Shown piece by piece: positions 7,591 through 15,944 of a stretch of DNA of 64,000 nucleotides. Made by a program: the position numbers and the translations under genes. Within the stretch, counting starts at the first letter, position 1. The number at the start of each line of letters is the position of its first letter. Origin of the DNA: CAWCPR01 sp963797475 (lineage in GTDB: Bacteria; Chloroflexota; Anaerolineae; Anaerolineales; UBA4823); the NCBI GenBank assembly GCA_963797475.1, contig CAWCPR010000001.1:1798001-1862000 (forward strand), in the 5' to 3' direction. The notes under the pieces were generated by a model that saw only the letters and a program-made list of their open reading frames with translations, was not told the origin of the DNA and did no database searches.

Positions 7591-8835
7591 ATGAAGAATA
7601 CGAACGCTGCTTACCAGATCCTTGAAGAAAGCCTGGATGGCCAGGGAATCGACGTTGCGGGTGTGATCGACGAATTAAAGGGACAACGAATTGAGACTCC
7701 CAGTTGGGGTTACGCCAACAGTGGGACACGCTTTAAGGCTTTCCCCTGGCCAGGCGCGGCGGTCACCACCCGCCAAAAGATCGACGACGCCGCAGTCGTT
7801 CATAAAATGACCGGGATCGCGCCCTCGATGGCGGTTCATATTCCCTGGGACCGCCCCGAAGATGGAGATTACGTCGCCATGTGCCAGTACGCCGAAGCGC
7901 AAGGGATCCGCATCGGGGCGGTAAACCCCAACGTCTTCCAGGATGACGAATACAGGCTGGGGTCGCTTGGCAACCCGGACCCTGCCATTCAGCGCAAGGC
8001 TCTGGATCACCTGCTGGAATGCTGCGATATCATGACCAAGGTCAACAGCCACGATCTCAGCCTGTGGTTTGCGGACGGAACAAACTACGCCGGGCAAGAC
8101 AGCTTGCGCCTCCGCAAAGCCCGCTTCGAGGAAAACCTGGAAGCCGTTTACCGGAACTTACCCCCTGATGGGCGCATGCTGGTCGAGTATAAATTCTTTG
8201 AGCCGGCCTTCTACAGCACCGACATCCCCGATTGGGGCACATCCTACGCCTTGTGCCTCAAGCTCGGCTCCCAGGCCGAGGTGCTGGTAGACCTGGGCCA
8301 CCATGCGCAAGGGGTAAACATCGAGCAGATTGTCGCCTTTCTACTCGACGAAGGCCGCCTGGGAGGTTTCCATTTTAATAACCGCAAATACGCAGACGAC
8401 GACCTGATGGTGGGCAGCGTGAACCCGCTCGAGTTATTCTTGATCTACAATGAGCTGACCAGCGCCGCGCTAAGCCGGGACGAACCGGCGCGCAGCACAG
8501 CCCGTAAAGTGGCTTACATGATCGACCAGTCAATGAATGTCGAAGGCAAAATTGGCGCGATGATCCACTCTGTGCTCAACTGCCAGGAGGCTTTTGCAAA
8601 ATCCTTGATCGTCCCCCGAGACGCCCTGGCGCACGCCCAACGAGAGGGCAACATCCTGCAAGCCCACCGCATCCTGACGGAGACCTTCCAAACTGACGTG
8701 CGCCCACTGCTTGCCCGGGTGCGCGCAGAGATGGGCGTGCCAGAGGATCCGCTCGCCGCCTACTGGGCCAGCGGTTACGAAGAAGGGATCGCGAAAGAAC
8801 GCGGCGTGGTCGCGACCAGTGGTGGTTACCAGTAA
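7591..8835 (+). CDS. rhaI: L-rhamnose isomerase, RhaI type
   Basis: A TIM-barrel aldose-ketose isomerase converting L-rhamnose to L-rhamnulose, of the RhaI branch known from Pseudomonas stutzeri and Bacillus rather than the E. coli RhaA branch. The 414 residues match the family. Metal ligands can be placed: Glu in VEYKFFEPAFY near 199, Asp and His in VDLGHHAQG near 233, and His plus the acidic run in GGFHFNNRKYADDD near 259-270. RhaI enzymes also isomerise several rare aldoses, so the native sugar may differ. AGGA lies before the ATG, and 53 bases separate it from the aldolase. The matching kinase is not seen in the window. Confidence 0.93.
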   Translation: MKNTNAAYQILEESLDGQGIDVAGVIDELKGQRIETPSWGYANSGTRFKAFPWPGAAVTTRQKIDDAAVVHKMTGIAPSMAVHIPWDRPEDGDYVAMCQYAEAQGIRIGAVNPNVFQDDEYRLGSLGNPDPAIQRKALDHLLECCDIMTKVNSHDLSLWFADGTNYAGQDSLRLRKARFEENLEAVYRNLPPDGRMLVEYKFFEPAFYSTDIPDWGTSYALCLKLGSQAEVLVDLGHHAQGVNIEQIVAFLLDEGRLGGFHFNNRKYADDDLMVGSVNPLELFLIYNELTSAALSRDEPARSTARKVAYMIDQSMNVEGKIGAMIHSVLNCQEAFAKSLIVPRDALAHAQREGNILQAHRILTETFQTDVRPLLARVRAEMGVPEDPLAAYWASGYEEGIAKERGVVATSGGYQ

Positions 8836-8862
8836 TACAGGATTAGATGGCCCCGTGCAGCA

Positions 8863-9441
8863 ATGAGCGATTCCACCCCGGTGACCCGCGCCCTCGAAGA
8901 ACGGCAAATTCCTTACCGTTTTTTCCGCCACCCGGGCCAGGTGCGCTCGCTGGAACAGGCAGCGAGAGAACGCGGCCAGCGACCGGAACAGGTGGTGCGC
9001 AGCATTCTTTTCCGCCTGGCGCAGGACCAATTTGTGATGGTGTTGGTCGCCGGATCGCAGCAGGTATCCTGGCCCCGGCTGCGCAGTTACCTCGGCCAAT
9101 CCCGGCTCACGATGGCAAGCCCGGAGGAGGTCCTGAAGGTCACCGGCTACCCACCCGGCGCCGTGTCGCCGCTCGGCCTGCCGTCGCCGGGCGGCAAGGA
9201 TATGCCGGGCGGCAAGGATATGCCGGGCGGCAAGGATATGCCGGGCGACAAGGATATGCCGGGCGGCGCAGTGTCCCCGCTGCGTATCCTCGTGGATCAG
9301 AGTGTAATCGCTGAACGGGAGATTTCGATCGGCTCGGGAGAACGAAACGCCACCGTTATCTTGCAAAGCGCAGATTTGCTTAAAGCCCTCGGCCCGGTTG
9401 AAATCGATCGCTTTGCGGAATCAACCGAAGAAGGCGGCTGA
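8863..9441 (+). CDS. YbaK/EbsC-family aminoacyl-tRNA deacylase-like protein
   Basis: The family removes wrongly attached amino acids from tRNA, for example Cys from tRNA-Pro. The 192-residue product has the family start (TRALEERQIPYRFFRHPG), the QVVRSILFR core near residue 45 and the late IGSGERNATVILQSADLL segment near 150-167. Between about residues 109 and 134 lies an insertion built of the six-residue unit GGKDMP repeated four times, which is not part of the fold. The ATG at 8863 has no clear ribosome site; an overlapping ATG at 8847 is in another frame. It probably belongs to the same transcript as the isomerase. Its link to sugar use is not obvious and may be incidental. Confidence 0.8.
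   Translation: MSDSTPVTRALEERQIPYRFFRHPGQVRSLEQAARERGQRPEQVVRSILFRLAQDQFVMVLVAGSQQVSWPRLRSYLGQSRLTMASPEEVLKVTGYPPGAVSPLGLPSPGGKDMPGGKDMPGGKDMPGDKDMPGGAVSPLRILVDQSVIAEREISIGSGERNATVILQSADLLKALGPVEIDRFAESTEEGG
9189..9260 (+). repeat. Four tandem 18-bp units inside the YbaK-like gene
   Basis: The unit GGGCGGCAAGGATATGCC occurs four times head to tail; the fourth copy differs by one base (GGCGAC for GGCGGC), and a partial fifth follows. Because 18 is a multiple of three, each unit adds six residues (G-G/D-K-D-M-P) and leaves the frame intact. The near-identity of copies suggests recent slippage. Confidence 0.95.
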
Positions 9442-9483
9442 CCACACCCTAAATGTGGAAATTGACTTGGGAGGAAAACTACG

Positions 9484-10818
9484 ATGGAAACCCCTATGAC
9501 ACAAGAAGATAAAATCAAAAGCGGCGCCGAAGATTCGGGGCTCTACTTCCGTTATATGACGGAATTCGTCGGCTTCACCCCGGCAGATGCTGAGACAATC
9601 CACCAATCCGCCCTGATCATCGAAAAACACCTGCCGTCGATCGTTGCAGATTTCTACGCCAATCTCTTACGCTACCCGCCAACGCGCAAATTCTTCTTGA
9701 AAAAAGACGGCAGCATCGACCAGGACTACCTGCAAAAACGGATGCAGCATCTTACTAATTTTTGGCGGCGGACGGCCGGCGGCGTGTATGACGACGAATA
9801 TGCCCGTTATGTAGATTACGTCGGGCGAGCGCACACTTCCCACGGCGCAGACCCCAGCATCTATATCGCCGAACGCTACGTGATCGGCCAGGTGGGGTTC
9901 ATCCAGCACGCCATCACGAATGCCCTGACCACGGAGCTGCATGGTTTTGATGAGGACTTGGAACACCGCGCCGTGCGGGCCTGGAATAAGCTCATGATGG
10001 TGATCCTGGAAATGCTCTCGCGCGCCTATGGCACCGAGCGCGAGCTGGAAAGCTTCGACCCGCTGCATGCAGTCGACGACGTCCCGGTGCGAAAGCTGGC
10101 CGTCGAGGCCTACGAGGTCGGCCTGGGACTGGTCAGACCGGTGAAAACCAGGGAATTGCTGGTCGGCCCTGCCCAGGAGATCCCGGAGGGCGAACGGAAA
10201 ATCGTGCAGGCGGACGACATAACCATTGGCGTGTTTCACCATAAAGGCGGCTGGTATGCGCTGCGCAACCACTGCCTGCATCGCGGCGGCCCGGTCGCAA
10301 CCGGAAGCCTGCGAGGCGATACGCTCGTCTGTCCCTGGCATGGCTTTCAATACAACGTTACCAACGGAGAGCTGCTCGTGGATCCGGCGGTAAAGCTGAC
10401 AATGTACCCGGTGATCATCCAAAACGAACAAGTCTACCTGCAGGTACCCGATACAGCGGCTGTCGAGGCTGAAAGCGAAACCGAGGCAACCGGGCAGGGA
10501 CGGCCGCCTCTGGCGGAAAACGAGTTTACCATCGACGAAGTGCCCCCAGGACAAACCAGGCTGGTGCATGTCGCCGGCAGGCCGGTGGCAGTATTCAACG
10601 TCGGTGGGGCATTTTACGCAACCCAGGATGCCTGCACGCACGCCGGCGGGCCGCTCAGCGAAGGCGCGCTGGAAAATAGAACCATCACATGCCCGCTGCA
10701 TGGCTCGCGCTTCGACGTGACCACCGGGTTTGTGCGCGGCGGCCCCGCCAAAATCGCAATTAAGACTTTCAACGTAACCGTGGATGGCCAAACCGGCCGC
10801 GTTACGCAGAAAGAATAG
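9484..10818 (+). CDS. Protoglobin fused to two Rieske [2Fe-2S] domains
   Basis: A 444-residue protein of three recognisable parts. Residues about 10-190 are a protoglobin-type single-domain heme globin (FRYMTEFVGFTPADAETI at the start; the likely proximal His lies in GRAHTSHG near 118-122). A Rieske domain follows with CLHRGGP near 264 and CPWHG near 284. After a charged linker comes a second Rieske domain with CTHAGG near 384 and CPLHG near 404. All four cluster ligands are present in both. There is no signal peptide or membrane segment, so it should be cytoplasmic. GGGAGG precedes the ATG. It could move electrons between ferredoxin and heme-bound oxygen or nitric oxide, but this is inference. 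It is the last gene of the rightward run, before two stem-loops. Confidence 0.88.
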   Translation: METPMTQEDKIKSGAEDSGLYFRYMTEFVGFTPADAETIHQSALIIEKHLPSIVADFYANLLRYPPTRKFFLKKDGSIDQDYLQKRMQHLTNFWRRTAGGVYDDEYARYVDYVGRAHTSHGADPSIYIAERYVIGQVGFIQHAITNALTTELHGFDEDLEHRAVRAWNKLMMVILEMLSRAYGTERELESFDPLHAVDDVPVRKLAVEAYEVGLGLVRPVKTRELLVGPAQEIPEGERKIVQADDITIGVFHHKGGWYALRNHCLHRGGPVATGSLRGDTLVCPWHGFQYNVTNGELLVDPAVKLTMYPVIIQNEQVYLQVPDTAAVEAESETEATGQGRPPLAENEFTIDEVPPGQTRLVHVAGRPVAVFNVGGAFYATQDACTHAGGPLSEGALENRTITCPLHGSRFDVTTGFVRGGPAKIAIKTFNVTVDGQTGRVTQKE

Positions 10819-10820
10819 TC

Positions 10821-10839
10821 AACCAGGCGCCGCCTGGTT
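10821..10839. terminator. Stem-loop just after the globin-Rieske gene
   Basis: Perfect arms AACCAGGC and GCCTGGTT around a GCC loop, starting two bases after the TAG stop. There is no strong T-run behind it, so it may stabilise the transcript end rather than terminate alone. Confidence 0.55.
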
Positions 10840-10855
10840 TGCATGGAATAAAGAA

Positions 10856-10885
10856 GCTCCCTGGAAGGACTGTCTTCCAGGGAGC
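10856..10885. terminator. Bidirectional terminator stem-loop between convergent genes
   Basis: GCTCCCTGGAAG and CTTCCAGGGAGC form a perfect 12-base stem with a 6-base loop, between the convergent globin-Rieske and multicopper oxidase genes. On the minus strand it is followed by a T-rich stretch (TTCTTTATT), favouring termination of the leftward transcript. Confidence 0.75.
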
Positions 10886-10913
10886 ATTCCTACTTTACAC
10901 TAACGGGTGCTGG

Positions 10914-13900
10914 TTACTTCGAAATCAAAGGCATGTAGATGGTAGGCAGAGCGCTTGTTTGAGAGCCAAAGGACATGAACTCATCAAAGTACATCGTCCC
11001 GGAAGCGCTGCCTGACAAATCTTCAAGCCCGCCTGACGGCCCCAGCCAGACTTCGTCCACCTGGTGCTCGTTCGTTTCCGCTGTCAGCGTTGCGACAGCC
11101 TCGCCATCGACGTACAGCGACACAGTGGCATGCTCGCTTGACTGCCAGTCGAACTGGATATTGTGCGGGGCATTCATAATCGCAGTCCAGTCGCTATAGA
11201 CCACAAGAGCATCTGCTTCAGCCCAACCGCGAACCTGGTAGGCGTCTTGATCGCCCGCAGTGTGACGGAACTGAACGCCGAAGACCGCATCGCCTTCCGC
11301 ATTGCGTCCGACGAAAATGTCAACCGGGGTATCGCTGGTGACGGCGTCGTTCGGATCAAAGTAGAAGTTGGCTGCATAGGATCTGAGCGCTTCTGGGGTT
11401 CGGTCATAGACGTAAGCCGGTTGAGCCATAGCGCTGGGCGCCTGCCCAGCCATGCCCATGTTGGCCGCCAGGCCTTGTCCAGCGACGCCGCCCATAGCCG
11501 CCGCGGCGACGGCCTGGACGTTGCCAACCTGGCCGGTCCAACCGTTCAGCCCATTGGTAAAGCCGTTGGTGAAGATCTGCGCAGCCATTAAGCCAACATT
11601 CGCCACGACAGCCGCCGGTTGTACCGGTGTCAAGGTCACCCAGGCAGATGGACCCAGAAGGCCGTTCGCACGAATGCGGAAGTACCACACCTGGCGGGCG
11701 ATGTTCGGGGTCGTGAAGGTCTGAGCGTTCGCTGCAGCCGTATAGCTGGTCGTGCCGGTGAAGTTCGCATTAGCGGATCGCTGGATGGTGAAGTTGGTCT
11801 CGTTGTTGGCGTTGTCGGTCCAGGTCAGGGTCACTCTTTCGTTGTTGCTATTTCCTACCCTGACAGCTAACGCCTGCAGGTTGGATGGCGCCGCCGGGAT
11901 ACCTACCGTCACGTCAACCGGAGTTGAGGCAGCGGTCCCAGCCGGGGTCACCACCACAATGCGGTAAGTGTAGGTATTGTTCAAAGCAACGGTTGTATCC
12001 ACGAAGGCCATGTTGCCCGTGTTGTTGTGGCGCGGCAGGGTGACGAGCTGGGTGAAGGCGCCGCCGTTGGTGGCGCGCTCGATGATGAACCCGGTCTCAT
12101 TGGTGGTGTTATCCCGCCAGGTCAGGCTGACCTGCGGGCCGGCCTGCAGCGTTGCAACGAGGTTCGTCGGAGGATTGATGATGGGCAAAGGATCCGAGAC
12201 CGACTGGACGGTCACGGAGGGGAATTCCCCGCCCAGGCCAATCATGTTCAGCGCCACAACCCGGTAAGCGTAGGTATTGTTGTTCATGCGGAAGGAAGCG
12301 TCGGTGAAGCTGCGCGTCCCGTGGGTGTTCGGCTGGTCTAACGGAGAGACATCCGTCCCCAGGTCAACCCAGGCGCCGCCATTAAACGACCTCTGGACTA
12401 CGAACGACGTCTCGTTGATCGAGTTGTCGTTCCAGGTCAGCGTCAGCCTGGTATTGCTGCCGCTCCCAGTGACTGTGAAAGCGAGGCCATCCGGCGCGAT
12501 GGGCGGAAGCGCCACCGCGACCGGCCGCATCATGTCCATCTCCTCGTGCGAGAGGATGTGGCAGTGCAGCATGTACTCCCAGCCGTAGTTGACCCACTGG
12601 TTCAAGATCGGGTTGGTTGGGTTCCCGTTGACATCCGTCGGGTTGAACATCGACGTGTCGCCGAGCGGCATCATCGGGTTGAGCGGCCGGACGCTGTTGG
12701 GGATCTCCCACGGCAGCACCGGGATCACCGGCCGGATAGCGAAGTAAGTGTCCTCCAGCGGGCTGACCCGCACCGTGTCCTTCCAACCCAGCTCGCTCGC
12801 TTCGGGTTGGATGATGATGTTATCCCAGGTGACCCGGTTGAGCAACTGCACGTCATACAGGTGGAAGTGGATTGGGTGCGTATCCACCCCGTTGTGGGTG
12901 AATTTCCAGATCTGCGTCCCGTCTGTCCCCACGGAAATCGGGGTGATTGTGTCGCTCCTCGGCAAATTGGTGCCGTCGAAGAGCTCGGTCGCTGGATTTA
13001 CAAACGGGTACAGGACGACGTTCTGCCCGTTCGGAGTGGCCGGGACGGCCTCGACGCCGATGTTGCCAGACATCCGTCCGAACGGTTCGAAGTTCGTCGA
13101 GTTCTGTTCGTCGTGGATCGCTTTAGGCTGGATCGTGACACTGATTTGTTTGCCCACCAGGGTGTCGAACTTGAACTGATCGTAACCCTGCTCGCTGATG
13201 CGGGCAAACCCATCGCAGTTGGCGGTTGGGTTGGTCGGGTTATTGCACCAGGCGCCTGAAGCGAAGCTGGTGCCGTAGGCGGAGTTGTAAGCAGCCTGCC
13301 CGACGATGAGCGGGTGCTGTCCGGACTCGAACACGCCTGAGCCATCCGCGTGGTGCTTGAAGGCCGCGTTGAGCGCCTTCAGGTTGAAGGCCGGGGCCGG
13401 CGCGGTTGCTGCAATCTTGACCTGCATGACGGTGCGGGTGTTGGGGCCGTAGCCAGGCAGGGTGCTCGGCGCGCAAGCCGGAGACAGGTCCGGACCGCCA
13501 GTGTAGTAGTCATAGCAGCCAACGCGGGCGGGGAAAGCCGCCGGCGCGTCGTTATACAGGATCAGCGTCTGGCCAGCGAACTGCGAGAAGTCGACGACTA
13601 CGTCGGCCCGCTCGGCGGGGCCGAGCAGCAAGGAATGCAGGTCCACGTTGCCGACATCGAAGCGGGTCGGGTCGATGATCCAGGTGATGGGCTGGTTGGG
13701 GACGACCACCGGCGCGGGCAGGAAGCCGCCCTCGGTGCCGATCTGGATCCAGCTTGGGCCGGCTGGGCTGATCGCGGTATCCGGCGTGGGGAAGATGTTC
13801 GGATCGGTCTGCGCAGCGGCAAGCTCAGCAGCCTTCAGCGCGACCTCGGTCCCGCCAATCACTTCGCCATTACCATTCAGAGCGGTGCTGGCTGTGCTGG

Positions 13901-15944
13901 GGTCGGCGACGTACCACTGCAAGTTCCAGAAGCGATCGTTGGCCGCGTTCAGGATGCGGAACCGGTAGGACTTCGGATCCAGCGTCACGGTTGGATAGGC
14001 TGTCCCATTGACGATGGGCGTGTCATTGAACTGCTCCATGCCGGCCGAGTTGTTGGGCGTCCCGGGGATCAGCGCTGGCTCGCAGAACGGATCGATATCG
14101 TACTGCCAGGTGGCCGGGTCGTCCAGGTTGCAGGTCGGGTCGAAGTAAGGGTTAGCGATAGGCGGGTACTTGCTATCTGAGGGCGGCCAGAACCAGGGCC
14201 CGTACATCCAGCGCCCGTAGGCGCTTACGCCGCTCGGGTCTCCAGGGTTCTGGGCCGGCATATATACATGTTCGTACCACAGATCGCCCTCGCTGCCCCA
14301 GCGGGAGGAATCCCAGGTTGGGTCTTGAGATGCCACCTGGGCAGGATTCGGGAGGAAGGTGCGGTCCTGTACGACGAGCGGGATGCCCAGGCCAACGTCA
14401 GCCAGCGGGCCGCCGGGAGCCATCAGAGCTTTCTCGGTATCGTCGGTGATCAGGTAGCCAGCCGCCTCGCCTGCATAGACGTTCAGGCGGGTGATGCCCC
14501 AGGCGTGGTCATGGTAGAACATCAGCCGGGCGCTCTGCTGGTTGGTGTAATAGAAGGTCATGCAGCCGTCGTCTGCAGCCGAGCAGTCCGGCACGCCGGA
14601 GACATTCTGCATGTCGGGGACTTCGGATACGGCGACGCCCTGGGGCCAACCGGTCTGTTCGTTGGCCGGGGTGATCCATTGGTGCGGCGACCCGTCGCTG
14701 ATCCAGGGGGTAATCCCGCCGTGCAGGTGCAGGGTGGCTCTGGATTCCGCGAAGCAGTTCATGCGGTCCCGGGTTGTCTCGCCGCAAAGCGGGTTGCGGA
14801 CCTCATCCATGACTGAGCCCATGTCCATGGGGTCCATCATCATCATGGGACCCATGCCGGCGCCCATGAAGGTGGAGTCCACCGGGATGAACAGGTCGCC
14901 ATTGGACCCGGTCGGGAGCAGGTTGTAGAACACGATCCTGACCGCTCGATCTTTCGTCGCAACGATGATCGGCCCCAGATAGTGCGGGTCGTCGACTGCG
15001 ATCGCCTGAGTGCCGTCGGGCATCAGGGCCGGGACGGAGGTGCCGTCAAGCAGATCATTGGACAGCGGGACGCTTTTGCTCCAGGAGGCATTCTCCGCGG
15101 TCTCGAGCTGCACGTACTCGCGCAGCAGCGTACCTTGCACCGGCAGAGACGAATTCATCTGTTCGCGGTGCTGGACCAGGGCGATGACGTAGTAGTCTGC
15201 GTCGGCAGCGAAACCATTGGCGGTCGAGAAGGTGGTAGTATCGGCCACGCCGATCGGGATGTGCTGTCCCAGGTTGTTGTCGGCGCAGTCAGCGAAGGTT
15301 TGCCCAGCCGCTGGAATACACAGCGTGGGCAACCCGTCCTGGAATTTCTTAATGCCGCCGGTTGTTACGTAACCCGAGCCGGGGGCGGTGATGGTGATGG
15401 CGGTGATCGCGCCGATGTCGGTCACGGCTGTGGCGGAAGCGCCAGCGCCAGATCCGGCGGCGTCAAGAATGGCCACTGTCGGAGCGGAGGTGTAGCCCGA
15501 ACCGTAGGAATCTAAGACAATGTTTTGGACCGCAATCGTCGCAGTGGCTGTGGCGTCCACGATAGGAGGTGTGGGGTTGACCGCCTCAGGAGAGACCGCG
15601 CTCGGATCCATTGCCCTCAGCGCTTGCAAACGCGCAGCTTCAGCTCGAGCATGTTGACGATTGGTGATCGGCGAGTAGACGGGGCCGTCGCGGATGACAA
15701 CTTTCGGCGCGGTTATATACCCAGAACCGGGGTTGTCCAGCACGATGTCTGTCACGTCGCCCGTGGCTGAATCCCAAACCACGTGCGCCTTGGCCTGTAC
15801 CCCGTTCGGATCGTCTGGCATATCAAAGTCGACGATCGGCATCGTATAACCGGTGCCAGGGGTGGTCAGTGTAAGGCTGTCGAGACTGCCATAGGCGGTG
15901 GCTGATGGCGCCAGAAGCCGGTTGGCCGACAAGTCCTGCGCCAT
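10914..15944 (-). CDS. Giant exported multicopper oxidase with FN3 repeats (main reading frame of a split gene)
   Basis: A 1676-codon frame encoding a laccase-like multicopper oxidase. The N-terminal part has short glycine-rich GSGYT-type repeats. Cupredoxin domains then carry all four copper motifs: HLHGG near residue 402, HDHAWG near 480, HPIHFHLYD near 1023 and HCHILSHEEMDMM near 1127. Three fibronectin type III domains (about 1150-1420, each with a LTWxDN core) and a C-terminal jelly-roll-like domain follow; the protein ends in IYMPLISK. The apparent ATG at 15944 is unlikely to be a true start, because coding similarity continues upstream in another frame into a repeat region and a signal peptide at 17754. 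Cell-surface oxidation of metals or phenolics is likely. Repaired, the product would be near 2280 residues. Confidence 0.85.
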   Translation of the reverse strand: MAQDLSANRLLAPSATAYGSLDSLTLTTPGTGYTMPIVDFDMPDDPNGVQAKAHVVWDSATGDVTDIVLDNPGSGYITAPKVVIRDGPVYSPITNRQHARAEAARLQALRAMDPSAVSPEAVNPTPPIVDATATATIAVQNIVLDSYGSGYTSAPTVAILDAAGSGAGASATAVTDIGAITAITITAPGSGYVTTGGIKKFQDGLPTLCIPAAGQTFADCADNNLGQHIPIGVADTTTFSTANGFAADADYYVIALVQHREQMNSSLPVQGTLLREYVQLETAENASWSKSVPLSNDLLDGTSVPALMPDGTQAIAVDDPHYLGPIIVATKDRAVRIVFYNLLPTGSNGDLFIPVDSTFMGAGMGPMMMMDPMDMGSVMDEVRNPLCGETTRDRMNCFAESRATLHLHGGITPWISDGSPHQWITPANEQTGWPQGVAVSEVPDMQNVSGVPDCSAADDGCMTFYYTNQQSARLMFYHDHAWGITRLNVYAGEAAGYLITDDTEKALMAPGGPLADVGLGIPLVVQDRTFLPNPAQVASQDPTWDSSRWGSEGDLWYEHVYMPAQNPGDPSGVSAYGRWMYGPWFWPPSDSKYPPIANPYFDPTCNLDDPATWQYDIDPFCEPALIPGTPNNSAGMEQFNDTPIVNGTAYPTVTLDPKSYRFRILNAANDRFWNLQWYVADPSTASTALNGNGEVIGGTEVALKAAELAAAQTDPNIFPTPDTAISPAGPSWIQIGTEGGFLPAPVVVPNQPITWIIDPTRFDVGNVDLHSLLLGPAERADVVVDFSQFAGQTLILYNDAPAAFPARVGCYDYYTGGPDLSPACAPSTLPGYGPNTRTVMQVKIAATAPAPAFNLKALNAAFKHHADGSGVFESGQHPLIVGQAAYNSAYGTSFASGAWCNNPTNPTANCDGFARISEQGYDQFKFDTLVGKQISVTIQPKAIHDEQNSTNFEPFGRMSGNIGVEAVPATPNGQNVVLYPFVNPATELFDGTNLPRSDTITPISVGTDGTQIWKFTHNGVDTHPIHFHLYDVQLLNRVTWDNIIIQPEASELGWKDTVRVSPLEDTYFAIRPVIPVLPWEIPNSVRPLNPMMPLGDTSMFNPTDVNGNPTNPILNQWVNYGWEYMLHCHILSHEEMDMMRPVAVALPPIAPDGLAFTVTGSGSNTRLTLTWNDNSINETSFVVQRSFNGGAWVDLGTDVSPLDQPNTHGTRSFTDASFRMNNNTYAYRVVALNMIGLGGEFPSVTVQSVSDPLPIINPPTNLVATLQAGPQVSLTWRDNTTNETGFIIERATNGGAFTQLVTLPRHNNTGNMAFVDTTVALNNTYTYRIVVVTPAGTAASTPVDVTVGIPAAPSNLQALAVRVGNSNNERVTLTWTDNANNETNFTIQRSANANFTGTTSYTAAANAQTFTTPNIARQVWYFRIRANGLLGPSAWVTLTPVQPAAVVANVGLMAAQIFTNGFTNGLNGWTGQVGNVQAVAAAAMGGVAGQGLAANMGMAGQAPSAMAQPAYVYDRTPEALRSYAANFYFDPNDAVTSDTPVDIFVGRNAEGDAVFGVQFRHTAGDQDAYQVRGWAEADALVVYSDWTAIMNAPHNIQFDWQSSEHATVSLYVDGEAVATLTAETNEHQVDEVWLGPSGGLEDLSGSASGTMYFDEFMSFGSQTSALPTIYMPLISK

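Noticed and set aside
9189..9260. Possible CRISPR-like array
   Set aside because: The units are directly adjacent without spacers and lie in frame within a coding gene.
8847..9314. 155-codon rightward frame overlapping the YbaK-like gene
   Set aside because: Its only order is the same 18-bp repeat read out of frame; the YbaK frame has family motifs on both sides of the repeat.
13350..14180. 276-codon rightward open frame opposite the oxidase
   Set aside because: Antisense of conserved cupredoxin sequence with no family features of its own.
15944..15944. ATG at 15944 as the true start of the multicopper oxidase
   Set aside because: The repeat and glycine-rich sense continues upstream in another frame to a signal peptide at 17754, and no ribosome site or signal peptide is found at 15944.
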